From the NCBI GenBank assembly GCA_020851795.1, contig JADZCA010000011.1:1-64000 (forward strand): a stretch of 64,000 nucleotides of DNA. Direction: 5' to 3'. Source of the DNA: Planctomycetota bacterium. GTDB taxonomy: Bacteria > Planctomycetota > PLA2 > JAEUHO01. The position numbers and the translations under genes were made by a program. Shown in pieces: positions 24,297-33,032 of the stretch (position 1 is the stretch's first letter; each line of letters starts with the position of its first letter). The notes below the pieces were generated by a model, which was not told the DNA's origin, searched no databases, and saw only the letters and a list, made by a program, of their open reading frames with translations.

Positions 24297-25505
24297 TCAG
24301 GCGAGGCACGGGTCGGCCGGCGGGCCGAGGTCGTCGGCCTCGGCCACGACCGGCGCCCGCCGCGCGGACGGGCCCCGGCACACGTCGAGGACCTGGTCGA
24401 GCCGCGTCGAGAGCCGCGTCTTGCACGCGACGTAGCGCGCGTCGTCGCTCGTGACGCGCCGCAACGCCGGGTCGGCGAGCACCCGCAGCGCGTGCACGAC
24501 GCCGAGCACGTCGCCCGGCGCCTCGATCGAGATCCCGCCCCGCATCCCCATCAGCTCCCACACGCCGTTGCGGGGCGTCGTGACGACGGGCACCCCCATC
24601 GCGAGCGCCTCGAGCGCGACGAGCGAGCACGGGTCGTACCACGTCGGCTGCACGAGGACGTCGGCCGCCGCGTACAGCGGGCGCGGGTCCGCGACGGCGC
24701 CCGCAAGGTGCACGCGCGCCTCGACCCGGCCGTGACGTGCCGCCGCCACGACGTCGGCTCCCGACCGCTTGCCCGCGACGACGAGGTGGAACGACGGCGA
24801 GAGCGACGCGACGTCGGGGTGCGCCATCGCGTCGAGCACGGCCTGCAGACCCTTGAGCCACGGGTCGTGCGCGAGCACGAGGCCGACGTAGGCGTCGTCG
24901 GGCACGCCGTGCGCGCGCCGCGTGGCCGCCCGCCCCGCCGCGAACGGCGCGGGGTCGAAGCGGTCCGCGTCCACGCCGTTGGGCACGACGACCGTGCGCG
25001 CCCGCGCCGTCGGGTACACGGCCCCGATCCGCGCGGCGAGCCCGCGCGACACCGCGACGACGCGGGGCCCGCTCGCCGCGCCGAGCAGCGCCCGCTCGGC
25101 GTCGAGGAAGAAGCGCCGCTTGCGCGACCACCGCGCCGCCAGCCGCGCGAGCGGGCCCGCGCCGCCCCGCGACGCGTCGCGCGCGGCCCACGCGTCGGCG
25201 ACGAGCCCGCCGTGCGGCAGGTAGACGTCGCAGCGCAGCGCGTGGCGCACCGCGAGCACCACGTCGCACCCGGCCGCGCGCAACGCGCGCTCGCCGACGT
25301 CGGCGAGGTGGCGGTCACGCGCGGGGCGCGTCCGCGGCACGCGGCCGAACGCGACGCGCGTCGCGCCCGGCGCCGTCTCGCCTTCGAGGCAGGCGACCGA
25401 CACGCGGTCGCCCGCCTCGAGCGCGCGCCGCACCAGCGCGTCGGTGTGGGCCTCGGCGCCGCCGAGGTCCTTCCCGAGGCGGTCGAGGATGACGCCGAGG
25501 TGCAC
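24297..25505 (-). CDS. Glycosyltransferase family 4, WaaG-like
   Basis: A 402-aa GT-B enzyme. The start HLGVILDRLGKDLGGAEAHTDALV is a glycosyltransferase group 1 N-domain with the GGAE loop. The C-domain has VVVPNGVDADRFDP, LGLVLAHDPWLKGLQAVL and VQPTWYDPCSLVALEALAMGVPVVTT, where the (Y/H)DPCSLVxLEA(L/M)xxGxPV sequence is typical of WaaG-type LPS core glucosyltransferases. It would add a hexose to the heptose core. The GTG start at 25505 has TACGAT exactly 6 nt upstream, so this gene may have its own leaderless promoter inside the cluster. The next gene begins 2 bp after its stop. Confidence 0.9.
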   Translation of the reverse strand: MHLGVILDRLGKDLGGAEAHTDALVRRALEAGDRVSVACLEGETAPGATRVAFGRVPRTRPARDRHLADVGERALRAAGCDVVLAVRHALRCDVYLPHGGLVADAWAARDASRGGAGPLARLAARWSRKRRFFLDAERALLGAASGPRVVAVSRGLAARIGAVYPTARARTVVVPNGVDADRFDPAPFAAGRAATRRAHGVPDDAYVGLVLAHDPWLKGLQAVLDAMAHPDVASLSPSFHLVVAGKRSGADVVAAARHGRVEARVHLAGAVADPRPLYAAADVLVQPTWYDPCSLVALEALAMGVPVVTTPRNGVWELMGMRGGISIEAPGDVLGVVHALRVLADPALRRVTSDDARYVACKTRLSTRLDQVLDVCRGPSARRAPVVAEADDLGPPADPCLA

Positions 25506-25511
25506 GCGACG

Positions 25512-25517
25512 ATCGTA
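25512..25517 (-). promoter_or_regulatory. Probable internal -10 box of the WaaG-like gene (TACGAT)
   Basis: On the minus strand, TACGAT is followed by CGTCGC and then the GTG start, the exact leaderless spacing. It lies in the 186-bp gap after the WaaP-like kinase gene, which otherwise contains nothing I recognise. Confidence 0.55.
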
Positions 25518-25691
25518 CCGCCCGCGTGGGAGCCGGGCGGGTTGCGTTTCGCCGAGCGCGCCCGCCGAGGCCCGGGGACCGTGCGCGCCACGAAGGTCCC
25601 GCTCGTCGAGCGCATGCCGTCGGCGACCTGCGCGGAGCGCGTGCGTGGGGACGACGTCCCCGCGTCCCACGGGCCCGCCGTGGCCGCGGGG

Positions 25692-26453
25692 TCAGCTCGA
25701 CGCGGCCGCCGGGCGCGCCGCGTCGCCGACGGGCGTGCGGGGGACGTGGGCGCGGATCCGCGCGGCCTTGCGCACGACGCGACGGAGCAGCGGCCCGAGC
25801 AGCGAGCGGACCGGGAAGCGGCGCGCGACGAGGTAGGCGCGCAGGAAGCGCGCCCGCGCCGGGCACGACAGCACCCCGTCGGGCACCGACGACTCGATCG
25901 CCGCGAGGTCCTTGACGACGCGCGGGCCCAGCACGCCGTGATGACGCGCGACGCGCTCGACGTCGATCCACGTGACCGCCGACGGGGCGGCGGGGTCCAC
26001 GAAGACGTGGCAGAGGTAGAGGTCGCGGTGGTGCAGCTTGCGGTCGTGCAGGTGCGCCGTCGCCACCGCGAGCGCGCGGAACGCCGCGTCCACGCCCTCC
26101 CGCCCGAGCGCCCCCTCGCGCAGGAGGTCGTCGAGCGGCCGCGCGGGCGCGAGGTCGAGCGTGCCCGCGACGCTGCCGTGCGCACGGTCGCGCCCCGAGA
26201 ACGCGAGCGGCACCACCGGCACGCCGTAGCCCGCCAGCGCCGTGATCACCGCCGCCTCGCGCGACGCCGCGCGCCCCCGCCGCCGCTTCACGTGGAAGAC
26301 GCGCCCGCCCGCGCGGAGCACGAGGTTGCTGCGGTCGGGCAGGTCGCGCACGCACTCGGCGCGCGCGAGCACGTCCGCCACCGTGCGGACGCCGTCGGCG
26401 GCGAGCGCCTCGAGCACCTCGGGCCCGCCCTCGAGCCGTCCGTCGCCGCTCAC
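25692..26453 (-). CDS. WaaP-like LPS core kinase
   Basis: A 253-aa kinase of the WaaP/InaA group (eukaryotic-like kinase fold). It has NLVLRAGGRVFHVKRRRG (beta-3 lysine), ATAHLHDRKLHHRDLYLCHVFV (catalytic loop, HRDLYLCH being diagnostic of heptose kinases) and VTWIDVERV (metal-binding Asp). WaaP phosphorylates inner-core heptose, which stabilises the outer membrane. The C-terminus after ~215 is a helical arginine-rich tail ending in a low-complexity Ala/Ser stretch. It lies about 80 bp downstream of the nucleotidyltransferase/kinase fusion gene. Confidence 0.87.
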   Translation of the reverse strand: MSGDGRLEGGPEVLEALAADGVRTVADVLARAECVRDLPDRSNLVLRAGGRVFHVKRRRGRAASREAAVITALAGYGVPVVPLAFSGRDRAHGSVAGTLDLAPARPLDDLLREGALGREGVDAAFRALAVATAHLHDRKLHHRDLYLCHVFVDPAAPSAVTWIDVERVARHHGVLGPRVVKDLAAIESSVPDGVLSCPARARFLRAYLVARRFPVRSLLGPLLRRVVRKAARIRAHVPRTPVGDAARPAAASS

Positions 26454-26532
26454 GGGCGCGCCTCCCCCGCCGCCCCGACCGGGGCCGCGGGCGTCGCGTC
26501 GGACGCGCGCGTCGTGCGGACGTGGCGCGCGG

Positions 26533-27816
26533 TCACGGCGCCGCCTTGCCGAGCGCGCGGAAGGTCCCGCGTCCCTCGACGCGCCGGATGCGGCGCAGGA
26601 TGGCGGTCCGCCACTCGCGCGAGGCCGACAGGCGCCCCCCGAGGTAGGCGCGCAGCACCGCGAGGCGGAAGCGCAGCGGGACGAGCGGGCGCAGCGAGAG
26701 CGCGAGCGCGGCGAGCCCGGGCGCCGCGAGCCGCGGGACGACGCGCGTGCGGGCGCGCGTCAGGCGTGCGAGGTCGAGGAAGACGAGCGACGACGGGCCG
26801 CCCGCCGGCGTGCCGTCCACGACGAGGTGGTGCGCGAGCAGGTCGGGGTGGAGGAAGCGCGCGGTGTGCAGCGCGCGCACCGCGGTCCCGAGCCCGCGCG
26901 CCCACGCGGCGCGCTCGCGCGCCGACGCGGTCGCGTAGCGCGAGGAGAGGAACGCCGCGAGGTCGCCGCCCCGCGCCTCCTTCGTCACCAGCGCGCGCGC
27001 CGGCCGCCCGTCGGGGCCCTTGCCCTCGAGCGCGAGCCAAGGCTCGGGCGCGCGCAGCCCCGCGGCGCGCAGCGCGAGGTGGTGGCGGAACTCGTCGAGC
27101 GCGCCGGGCCCGCGCCGCGGCGTGTGCTCGACCTTCACGTAGACGACCTCGCCCGACACCTCGACGCGCCGCACGAAGCGGCCGCGGTGCTTCCACACCT
27201 CGGTGCCCTCCCGGCACGCGAGCAGCGCGCCGAGGTCGCCGAGGCCGTGCGCCGCGAGGAAGCGCGGCTTGCCCGCCAGCGCGAGCCCGCGCACGCGCGG
27301 CTCGACGATCGTCTCGACGCGGTCGAGCACGATCGGCCGCACGGAGAGGCGCGCGACGAGGTCGGACGTGCCGTGCCCCTTGGGGTCGCCGACGTAGGCG
27401 GTGCGCACGCCGAGCGCGCGGTTCGTCGCCGCCTCGGGGAGCGTGGCGTCGGCGTAGTCGCGCCCCTTGGCGTGGACGTCGGGCCGGACCGCGCGCAGCA
27501 GGCGGTCCACGGTCTTGTCGGCGAAGACGACGACGTAGTCCACGCCCGCGAAGCCGGCGACGACCTCGGCCCGCTCGGCCGCCGGGACGAGCGGCCGCCC
27601 CGCGCCCTTGCTCGCGCGCACCGAGGCGTCGTCGTTGACGCCGACGACCAGCACGTCGCACAGCGTCGCGGCCTCCGCGAGCATCCGCACGTGCCCGACG
27701 TGGACGAGGTCGAACCCGCCGTTGGTGAAGGCGACGGTGCGGCCCGCGGCGCGGTGCGCCGCGAGCGCCTCGAGCAGCGCCGCCTCGGAGAGGACGCGGC
27801 CGCGGGCCCCGTTCAC
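26533..27816 (-). CDS. Fusion of HldE/RfaE2-type nucleotidyltransferase and WaaP-like kinase
   Basis: A 427-aa two-domain protein. Residues ~8-150 are a cytidylyltransferase-like domain: VAFTNGGFDLVHVGH (HxGH at 39-42), VGVNDDASVRASKGAGRPLVP, AERAEVVAGFAGVDYVV and VHAKGRDYADATLPE, matching the C-terminal half of HldE. Residues ~190-420 form a kinase-like domain with YVKVEHTP (Lys), RFLHPDLLAHHLVV (catalytic-loop equivalent near 322) and VFLDLARL (Asp), as in InaA/WaaP proteins. A complete hldE is encoded separately at 31548, so this domain is a second copy lacking the sugar kinase. The GTG start overlaps the Nudix stop by 4 bp. It could make an NDP-activated sugar phosphate and phosphorylate a core sugar; this is inference. 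Confidence 0.85.
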   Translation of the reverse strand: MNGARGRVLSEAALLEALAAHRAAGRTVAFTNGGFDLVHVGHVRMLAEAATLCDVLVVGVNDDASVRASKGAGRPLVPAAERAEVVAGFAGVDYVVVFADKTVDRLLRAVRPDVHAKGRDYADATLPEAATNRALGVRTAYVGDPKGHGTSDLVARLSVRPIVLDRVETIVEPRVRGLALAGKPRFLAAHGLGDLGALLACREGTEVWKHRGRFVRRVEVSGEVVYVKVEHTPRRGPGALDEFRHHLALRAAGLRAPEPWLALEGKGPDGRPARALVTKEARGGDLAAFLSSRYATASARERAAWARGLGTAVRALHTARFLHPDLLAHHLVVDGTPAGGPSSLVFLDLARLTRARTRVVPRLAAPGLAALALSLRPLVPLRFRLAVLRAYLGGRLSASREWRTAILRRIRRVEGRGTFRALGKAAP

Positions 27817-28607
27817 CGCCGAGGCTCCCGCGCGACGCCCAGCGGGGACCAGCGCGCCGCGAGGTCGCGCGGCAGCTCGTCGACGAAGCGGTCGAGCGTC
27901 GGCACGTAGCCGATCGCGTCGCACAGGCGCAGCAGCGCGACCTCGGTCTTCATGTCGGGGACGTCGCCCCGCCGGCACGCCTCGATCGCGTCGCGCAGCG
28001 GCATCAGCACGACCCCGCCGCCCTCCTCCATCGCCGAGCCGTCGCCGGTCGGGCGCGCGCGCCGGTCGAGCCGCGCCGCGGCGGCGGCGAAGTGGACCTT
28101 CTCGTCGGTGATCCCGGGGCTCGGGAACGACTCGGCGCCGAGCGGGCGCACGGTCGCCGGGTCGAGCGCGAGCCCCGCCTCCTCCTCGGCCTCGTGGGCC
28201 GCGCGGCGCGCGATCCCGTCGGGGCCGCGGTCCTCGGGCTCGAGCATCCCGGCGACGACCTCGGCGAGACGGTCCCACCGGCGCGCGTCGGGCTGCGTGA
28301 GCGCGAGCCGCCGGCGCATCCACACGGGCGGGCGCACGCCGGTCTTGAGCAGGACGCGCACGGTGCGCCCGGCCCCCGCCGCCCCCCCGACCTCGTAGAG
28401 CGCGACCGCCACCGCGTCCACCCGCGCGCGCGACACGACGTCGCACGGGTACGGCGCCGAGCGGCGGCCGTCGGCGAACACCGTGCGCAGCACGAGCCGG
28501 CGCACGCGCAGGAAGCCCTCGTCGGACCGCGTGGCCGCCGTGCGGTCCTCGACGACCTCGAGGTCGACGACCTCGTCGGGGTCGTGGGCCGGGGCCGGGC
28601 CCGTCAC
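27813..28607 (-). CDS. Nudix hydrolase
   Basis: A 264-aa Nudix protein. The Nudix box is GMLEPEDRGPDGIARRAAHE followed by AEEEAGL, giving the G-x5-E-x7-REUxEExGU pattern with E-x-E-E metal ligands. Flanking parts (VAVALYEV, LLKTGVRPPVWMRRR, FPSPGITDEKVHFAAA) resemble ADP-ribose pyrophosphatase-type enzymes, which are around 200 aa; this one has a longer N-terminus. Within an LPS cluster it may hydrolyse an NDP-sugar or recycle ADP-heptose-related compounds; that is inference. It overlaps both neighbours by 4 bp (GTGA at each junction). Confidence 0.9.
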   Translation of the reverse strand: MTGPAPAHDPDEVVDLEVVEDRTAATRSDEGFLRVRRLVLRTVFADGRRSAPYPCDVVSRARVDAVAVALYEVGGAAGAGRTVRVLLKTGVRPPVWMRRRLALTQPDARRWDRLAEVVAGMLEPEDRGPDGIARRAAHEAEEEAGLALDPATVRPLGAESFPSPGITDEKVHFAAAAARLDRRARPTGDGSAMEEGGGVVLMPLRDAIEACRRGDVPDMKTEVALLRLCDAIGYVPTLDRFVDELPRDLAARWSPLGVAREPRR

Positions 28608-29836
28608 AGGAACCAGTCCCCCGCCTCGCCGACCGCGTCGGCGCGGTCGAGGCCCTGGCCCTCGATGGCGCGCTCGAGCCACCAGTTCGTGTCGTGGTAG
28701 AGGCAGGTGACCTCGCGGCACTCCACGCTGGCGTCGAAACGGTCGAGGATCGAGGCCGTCGCGGCGGCCGTCTCGTGGCACGCGGCGGCCCCGCCGTAGG
28801 CGTCCTTGCCGCCGATCTTGGCCTTCTCGACGCCGCGGTGGGCCGGGCAGTTGTAGAGGCCCAACGGCGTCAGGACCTGGCGCAGCGCCTGCATGTGGCA
28901 GGTGCGCGGCTGGTGCGTCCACTCGGCCCACGAGCCCGACTCGAGCACCTTGAGGTTCGCGCTCTCGAGGACGCGGAAGCCCGGCGTCGCCAGCGCCTTC
29001 GCCTCGTCCACGCGGGCGCGGATGCGGCGCACGATCTCGTCGGTGGCGCCCTCGGCCTGGCCGGGGTCCATGACCTCGGCGCCGTCGAGGCGGCGGGTGA
29101 GGAAGGGCTTGAACGAGATGTAGTCGAAGCCGTGGTCGCGCGCGCGGCGGGCGGCCATCGGGATCTCGTCGAGGTTCTCGACGACCTTCTCGCCCGTGCC
29201 GCGGGCCGAGCCGCGCCACGTGATGATGAACGAGAAGCCCATGCGCGGCGCCGGGTTGCGCTCCTTGATGCGCGTGACGCCCTGGCAGATGTGGTCGAGC
29301 GAGACCGGCTTCTTGGGCTTGTGCATCCGCTGGAACGTGTCGTCGGTGCCGGCGTCGAGGGAGAGGCGCACCCAGTCCTTGCCGTCGAAGCGGTCCACGA
29401 CCTCGAGGATGCGCTCGTTGCGGCCGCCGTTGCTCACGATGGCGACCTCGAGGCCGAGGTCCTTGAGGAAGCGGGTGAACGCGACGAAGCCCGGGTAGAC
29501 GGTCGGCTCGCCGCCGCCGATGAGGATCACGCTGCGCAGCCCGCGCTCGGCCATCGCGGCGAGCGACGTCCGCAGGCTCTGCTCCTCGTACGAGATCCCG
29601 CTGTTGAGGATCTCGAAGTCGATGCAGTGGTCGCAGGCGTAGTTGCAGGCGGTGGTGAGGTCGAGGTTGACCGACAGCGGCGACCAGTCGGGCATCGCGG
29701 GCTCGGCGGCGCCGGAGGCCCGCGCGGCGCGCAGCGCGCGCTGCCACGCGACGTAGTCGACGACGCGGTGGAACAGCGCCGGCTGGCGCAGCTTCCTCGT
29801 GAAGTCGTGGACGGCCTCGCGCGCCGGCTGGCTCAT
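28604..29836 (-). CDS. Radical SAM protein
   Basis: A 410-aa radical SAM enzyme. The [4Fe-4S]/SAM site is CNYACDHC (CxxxCxxC) near residue 64, with ILIGGGEPTVYPG (GGEP motif) and IVSNGGRN following. Extra Cys residues in the C-terminal part (RTCHMQAL, LYNCPAHRG, AAACHETA, ECREVTCLYHDTNWW) suggest an auxiliary cluster, SPASM-like. It starts a tightly overlapped run (radical SAM-Nudix-fusion kinase). The substrate is unknown; in this setting a sugar or LPS-core modification is a reasonable guess. The ATG at 29836 has TAGCCT 7 nt upstream. Confidence 0.9.
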   Translation of the reverse strand: MSQPAREAVHDFTRKLRQPALFHRVVDYVAWQRALRAARASGAAEPAMPDWSPLSVNLDLTTACNYACDHCIDFEILNSGISYEEQSLRTSLAAMAERGLRSVILIGGGEPTVYPGFVAFTRFLKDLGLEVAIVSNGGRNERILEVVDRFDGKDWVRLSLDAGTDDTFQRMHKPKKPVSLDHICQGVTRIKERNPAPRMGFSFIITWRGSARGTGEKVVENLDEIPMAARRARDHGFDYISFKPFLTRRLDGAEVMDPGQAEGATDEIVRRIRARVDEAKALATPGFRVLESANLKVLESGSWAEWTHQPRTCHMQALRQVLTPLGLYNCPAHRGVEKAKIGGKDAYGGAAACHETAAATASILDRFDASVECREVTCLYHDTNWWLERAIEGQGLDRADAVGEAGDWFL

Positions 29837-29843
29837 GCCGCGA

Positions 29844-29849
29844 AGGCTA
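29844..29849 (-). promoter_or_regulatory. Probable -10 box of the radical SAM gene (TAGCCT)
   Basis: TAGCCT on the minus strand is 7 nt before the ATG at 29836, again near-leaderless. It may start a sub-operon running leftward through the Nudix and fusion genes. Confidence 0.5.
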
Positions 29850-29900
29850 CCCCGGCCCGGCGGAGCGCGGAAACCCGGGCTCCGTCGGCGCCGGGCGGCT

Positions 29901-30869
29901 TCACCGCCGGGCCGCGGCGAGCGCGGCCGCCACCGCGCGGTCCACCTCCCGGAGGTGGACGAGCCCGGGCACGGTCGGCGGCTCGGGCGGGAACGGCGGC
30001 CCGCGCCGCACCCGGGCGACGAAGTCCTTCACGACCGCCTCGACCGGGTCGGGCAGCGCCACCTCGCGCCCGAGGCCCTCGGCCACGAGCGCGGCGCGGT
30101 ACCCCGGCTCGCGCACCACGCGCGTCGCGACGGCGCCGTCGAAGCCGAACGAGAACGGCCGCGGGCGCTCGGTGGTCACGACCAGCTCGACCTCGGCGCG
30201 GACCCCGCGGCCGGGGTGGGTGAAGCGCACGAGCAGGCGCCCGGGGTCGCCGACGTCCACCTCGAGGTCGGTCAGCCCGGGGCGCTCGGGCGGGGCGAGG
30301 TGGTCGAGCACGCTGAGCGGGTGGGGCATCGCCACCGGGACGGCGGCCCGCCCCCCCACCGACGGCGAGAGCCGCATCGAGAAGCGGCGGGCCGCGCGCG
30401 GGCTGACGTCGGGGAAGAGGCGCATGTAGGCGCCGAGCGCGTGCCGCCACTGGGCGTCGACGACGAGGCAGAGGCCGCGCGCGGCGAACGCCGCGACCAG
30501 CGCGGCCCCGCGCGCCGGGTAGGCGTCGTCGTCGGGGGCGTGCAGCAGGGGCTTCTCGCACAGGACGTGCAGCCCCGCGTCGAGGGCGAGCGTGAGCAGC
30601 GGCTCGTGCGTGCCCTCGGGCGACGCGACGACGAGCGCGTCGAGGCGCTCGCGCTCGACCATCGCGCGCGCGTCGCCGTAGGGCGCGGCCTCGATGCCGT
30701 CGTGGGCCGACAGCCCCCGCGCCGCCTCCGCCGCCGTGGCCTCCGAGGTGCCGGCGACGGCGACGACCTTGCAGCCGGCCGCGTGCAGGAAACGCGCGAG
30801 GAACGCGCCGGTGCCGTCGCGCACGCGCCGCGCGCCCACGACGCCGACGCGGAACGCGCGCAGCGTCAC
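29901..30869 (-). CDS. Gfo/Idh/MocA-family oxidoreductase
   Basis: A 322-aa NAD(P)-dependent dehydrogenase. The N-terminal Rossmann fold begins FRVGVVGARRVRDGTGAFLARFL, a variant of the usual GxGxxG, then LDALVVASPEGTHEPL and GLHVLCEKPLL (the EKP motif). The C-terminal domain covers ~125-322. Members of the family oxidise or epimerise sugars, often NDP-hexoses of surface glycans. Here the variant dinucleotide loop and the neighbours GmhB and HldE suggest a heptose- or core-sugar-related step. The GTG start overlaps the GmhB stop as GTGA. Confidence 0.88.
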   Translation of the reverse strand: MTLRAFRVGVVGARRVRDGTGAFLARFLHAAGCKVVAVAGTSEATAAEAARGLSAHDGIEAAPYGDARAMVERERLDALVVASPEGTHEPLLTLALDAGLHVLCEKPLLHAPDDDAYPARGAALVAAFAARGLCLVVDAQWRHALGAYMRLFPDVSPRAARRFSMRLSPSVGGRAAVPVAMPHPLSVLDHLAPPERPGLTDLEVDVGDPGRLLVRFTHPGRGVRAEVELVVTTERPRPFSFGFDGAVATRVVREPGYRAALVAEGLGREVALPDPVEAVVKDFVARVRRGPPFPPEPPTVPGLVHLREVDRAVAAALAAARR

Positions 30870-31516
30870 GCGCCCGCCCCCGCCGGGCGCGGGGCGCGCG
30901 AGAGCGGCGCGCCCGGGCGGTCGGGGAGCGGCACGCCCTCGCGCTGCAGCACCCAGATCGCCGCCTCGCGCAGGTCGCGCGCCGTGAAGTCGGGGTCGAA
31001 GGGCCCGCCGACGGGCAGCGGCCACTTGTCGCGGCCCGCGGCGAGCAGCACCGACGTCGTCCCGGCGCGCCGCCCCGCGACGACGTCGCGCTCGCCGTCG
31101 CCGACCGAGTAGGAGCGCGCGAGGTCGAGGCCGAGGTCGCGCGCCGCGCGCAGCCACATCCCGGGCGACGGCTTGCGGTCGTCGTGGTCCACGTTCCACG
31201 GCGCCACGGTGCCCTCGGGGTGGTACGGGCAGTAGTACGTCGCGGCGAGCTCGACGCCCTCCGCGGCGAGGAGGTCGCTCAGCCGGCGCGCGACGCGCTC
31301 GTACTGCGCGACGGTGTACTTGCCGCGCGCCACGCCGGACTGGTTCGTGCACACGACGAGGAGGAACCCCGCCGCCGCGAGCGCGCGCAGCGCGTCGCCG
31401 ACGTGCGGGAGCAGCACGACGCCGGCGGGGTCGGCGAGGTAGCCGGGGTCGTGGATGAGCGTGCCGTCGCGGTCGAGGAAGACGGCGCGGCGGGCCGGGG
31501 CGGTGGGCGCGTTCAC
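30866..31516 (-). CDS. gmhB: D-glycero-beta-D-manno-heptose 1,7-bisphosphate 7-phosphatase
   Basis: A 216-aa HAD-IIIA phosphatase. It has FLDRDGTLI (motif I DxDGT), LLVVCTNQSGVARG (motif II), the zinc-loop region YYCPYHPEGT, RKPSPGMW (motif III Lys) and YSVGDGERDVVAGRRAG (motif IV). GmhB removes the 7-phosphate between the two HldE reactions on the way to ADP-heptose. hldE is the next gene upstream, 31 bp away, so two of the four pathway activities sit together; gmhA and hldD are not in the window. The start at 31516 gives the normal N-terminus. Confidence 0.95.
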   Translation of the reverse strand: MNAPTAPARRAVFLDRDGTLIHDPGYLADPAGVVLLPHVGDALRALAAAGFLLVVCTNQSGVARGKYTVAQYERVARRLSDLLAAEGVELAATYYCPYHPEGTVAPWNVDHDDRKPSPGMWLRAARDLGLDLARSYSVGDGERDVVAGRRAGTTSVLLAAGRDKWPLPVGGPFDPDFTARDLREAAIWVLQREGVPLPDRPGAPLSRAPRPAGAGA

Positions 31517-31547
31517 GGCGAGCAGGGAACCACGCGGCGGCGCCGCG

Positions 31548-33032
31548 TCACACGTCCTCGCAGGACGCGTCGGCCGCGCGGATGCGCGCGATCGTCGCCG
31601 TCGTGCTGCGGCCCGCGAGCAGCGGCGCGAGCACGACCGTGCCGCCGCGCGCCTCGACGACCTCGCGGCCGACGACGCCCTTGTCCTTCCAGTCCTCGCC
31701 CTTGACGAGCACGTCGGGGAGCACCTCGCCGATGAGCGCGAGCGGCGTGTCCTCGTGGAACACGACGACGTGGTCCACCGCGGCGAGCCCCGAGAGCACC
31801 TCGGCGCGGTCGGCCGCGGGGTTGACGGGCCGTCCGTCGCCCTTCAGGCGGCGCACGCTCTCGTCGGCGTTGAGGCCGACGACGAGCACGTCGCCCTGCG
31901 CGCGCGCGAAGTTGAGGTAGCGCACGTGCCCGGCGTGCAGCACGTCGAAGCAGCCGTTGGTGAACACCACGCGGCGCCCCGCCTCGCGCAGCCGGCGCGC
32001 GAGCGCGGCGGCCTTGGGCCGCTCGACGACCTTGCTGCCGAGCACCGGCGCGCCCTCGGAGAGGCGCGCGGCGAGCTCGGCGCGCGAGATCGGCACCGAG
32101 CCCACCTTCTCGACCTCGAGGCTGGCCGCGACGTTGGCGAGCGAGGCCGCCTCGGGCAGCGAGGCGCCGCTGCCGAGCGCGAGCCCGACGACCGCGAGCA
32201 CCATGTCGCCCGCGCCGGTCACGTCGAAGACCTCGCGGGGCTCGGTGCGGAAGGCGTGCGCGGCCGCCCCGCGCTCGGCGAGCACCATGCCGTCGCGGTC
32301 GAGCGTGACGAGCACGAAGTCGAACCCGTAGCGCGCCGCGACCTCCTCGCAGGCGCGCGCGGCGTCGGCGGCGTCGCGCACCGGACGGCCGACGATGCGG
32401 GCGGTCTGCGCGCGGTTCGGCTTGATGCCGGTCGCGCCGCGGTAGCGGTCGAAGTCGTCGGCCTTGGGGTCCACGACCACCGGGCGCCCGGCGCGCCGCC
32501 CCCACGCGACCGCGTGCGCGACCACCGCCGGCGTCAGCAGGCCCTTCTGGTAGTCGGAGAGCAGCACGACGTCGGCGTCGGCGAAGGCGGCGTCGAGCGC
32601 GGCGAGCACGCGGCGCTCGAGCGCACCCTCGACGGGCGTGGTCACCTCACGGTCCACGCGGAGCACCTGCTGCGCCGTCGAGTGGCTGCGCGCGAGGTGG
32701 CGGGTCTTCAGGCTCGTCGGGCGCTCGCAGGTCACCGCCACGAGGTCGATCCCGGCGGCCTCGCACTGGCGGCGCACCTCCGCGCCGGAGTCGTCGTCGC
32801 CGAGCAGGCCGACGAGGCGTGCGCGCGCGCCGAGGACGGCGAGGTCGTTGGCGACCGAGCCGGCCCCGCCGAGGCGCCGCTCGTCGTGCTCGACGGCGAG
32901 CACCTGGATGGGCGCCTCGGGGCTGATGCGCTCGACGAGCCCGGTGATGTAGCGGTCGAGGATCAGGTCGCCCACGACGACGACGCGGGGCGCGCGCAGC
33001 GCCGCGAGCACCTCGGCCGCCGAGCGGCTCAC
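31548..33032 (-). CDS. hldE: Bifunctional heptose-7-phosphate kinase / heptose-1-phosphate adenylyltransferase
   Basis: A 494-aa HldE (RfaE), normal two-domain length. The N-terminal PfkB-type kinase (1-~320) has VVVGDLILDRYI, RLGGAGSVANDLAVLG and EVFDVTGAGDMVLA (catalytic Asp in GAGD). The C-terminal nucleotidyltransferase (~340-494) has VVFTNGCFDVLHAGHVRYL with HxGH, VGLNADESVRRLKGDGRPVN and GRSTTATIARIR. It performs two non-consecutive steps of ADP-heptose synthesis, with GmhB acting between. The GTG start overlaps the preceding gene by 4 bp. Confidence 0.97.
   Translation of the reverse strand: MSRSAAEVLAALRAPRVVVVGDLILDRYITGLVERISPEAPIQVLAVEHDERRLGGAGSVANDLAVLGARARLVGLLGDDDSGAEVRRQCEAAGIDLVAVTCERPTSLKTRHLARSHSTAQQVLRVDREVTTPVEGALERRVLAALDAAFADADVVLLSDYQKGLLTPAVVAHAVAWGRRAGRPVVVDPKADDFDRYRGATGIKPNRAQTARIVGRPVRDAADAARACEEVAARYGFDFVLVTLDRDGMVLAERGAAAHAFRTEPREVFDVTGAGDMVLAVVGLALGSGASLPEAASLANVAASLEVEKVGSVPISRAELAARLSEGAPVLGSKVVERPKAAALARRLREAGRRVVFTNGCFDVLHAGHVRYLNFARAQGDVLVVGLNADESVRRLKGDGRPVNPAADRAEVLSGLAAVDHVVVFHEDTPLALIGEVLPDVLVKGEDWKDKGVVGREVVEARGGTVVLAPLLAGRSTTATIARIRAADASCEDV

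Noticed and set aside
25506..25691. tRNA or small RNA in the LPS cluster gap
   Set aside because: No cloverleaf, T-loop GGTTCNANNCC-like or CCA end could be found; only the -10 box at 25512 stands out.
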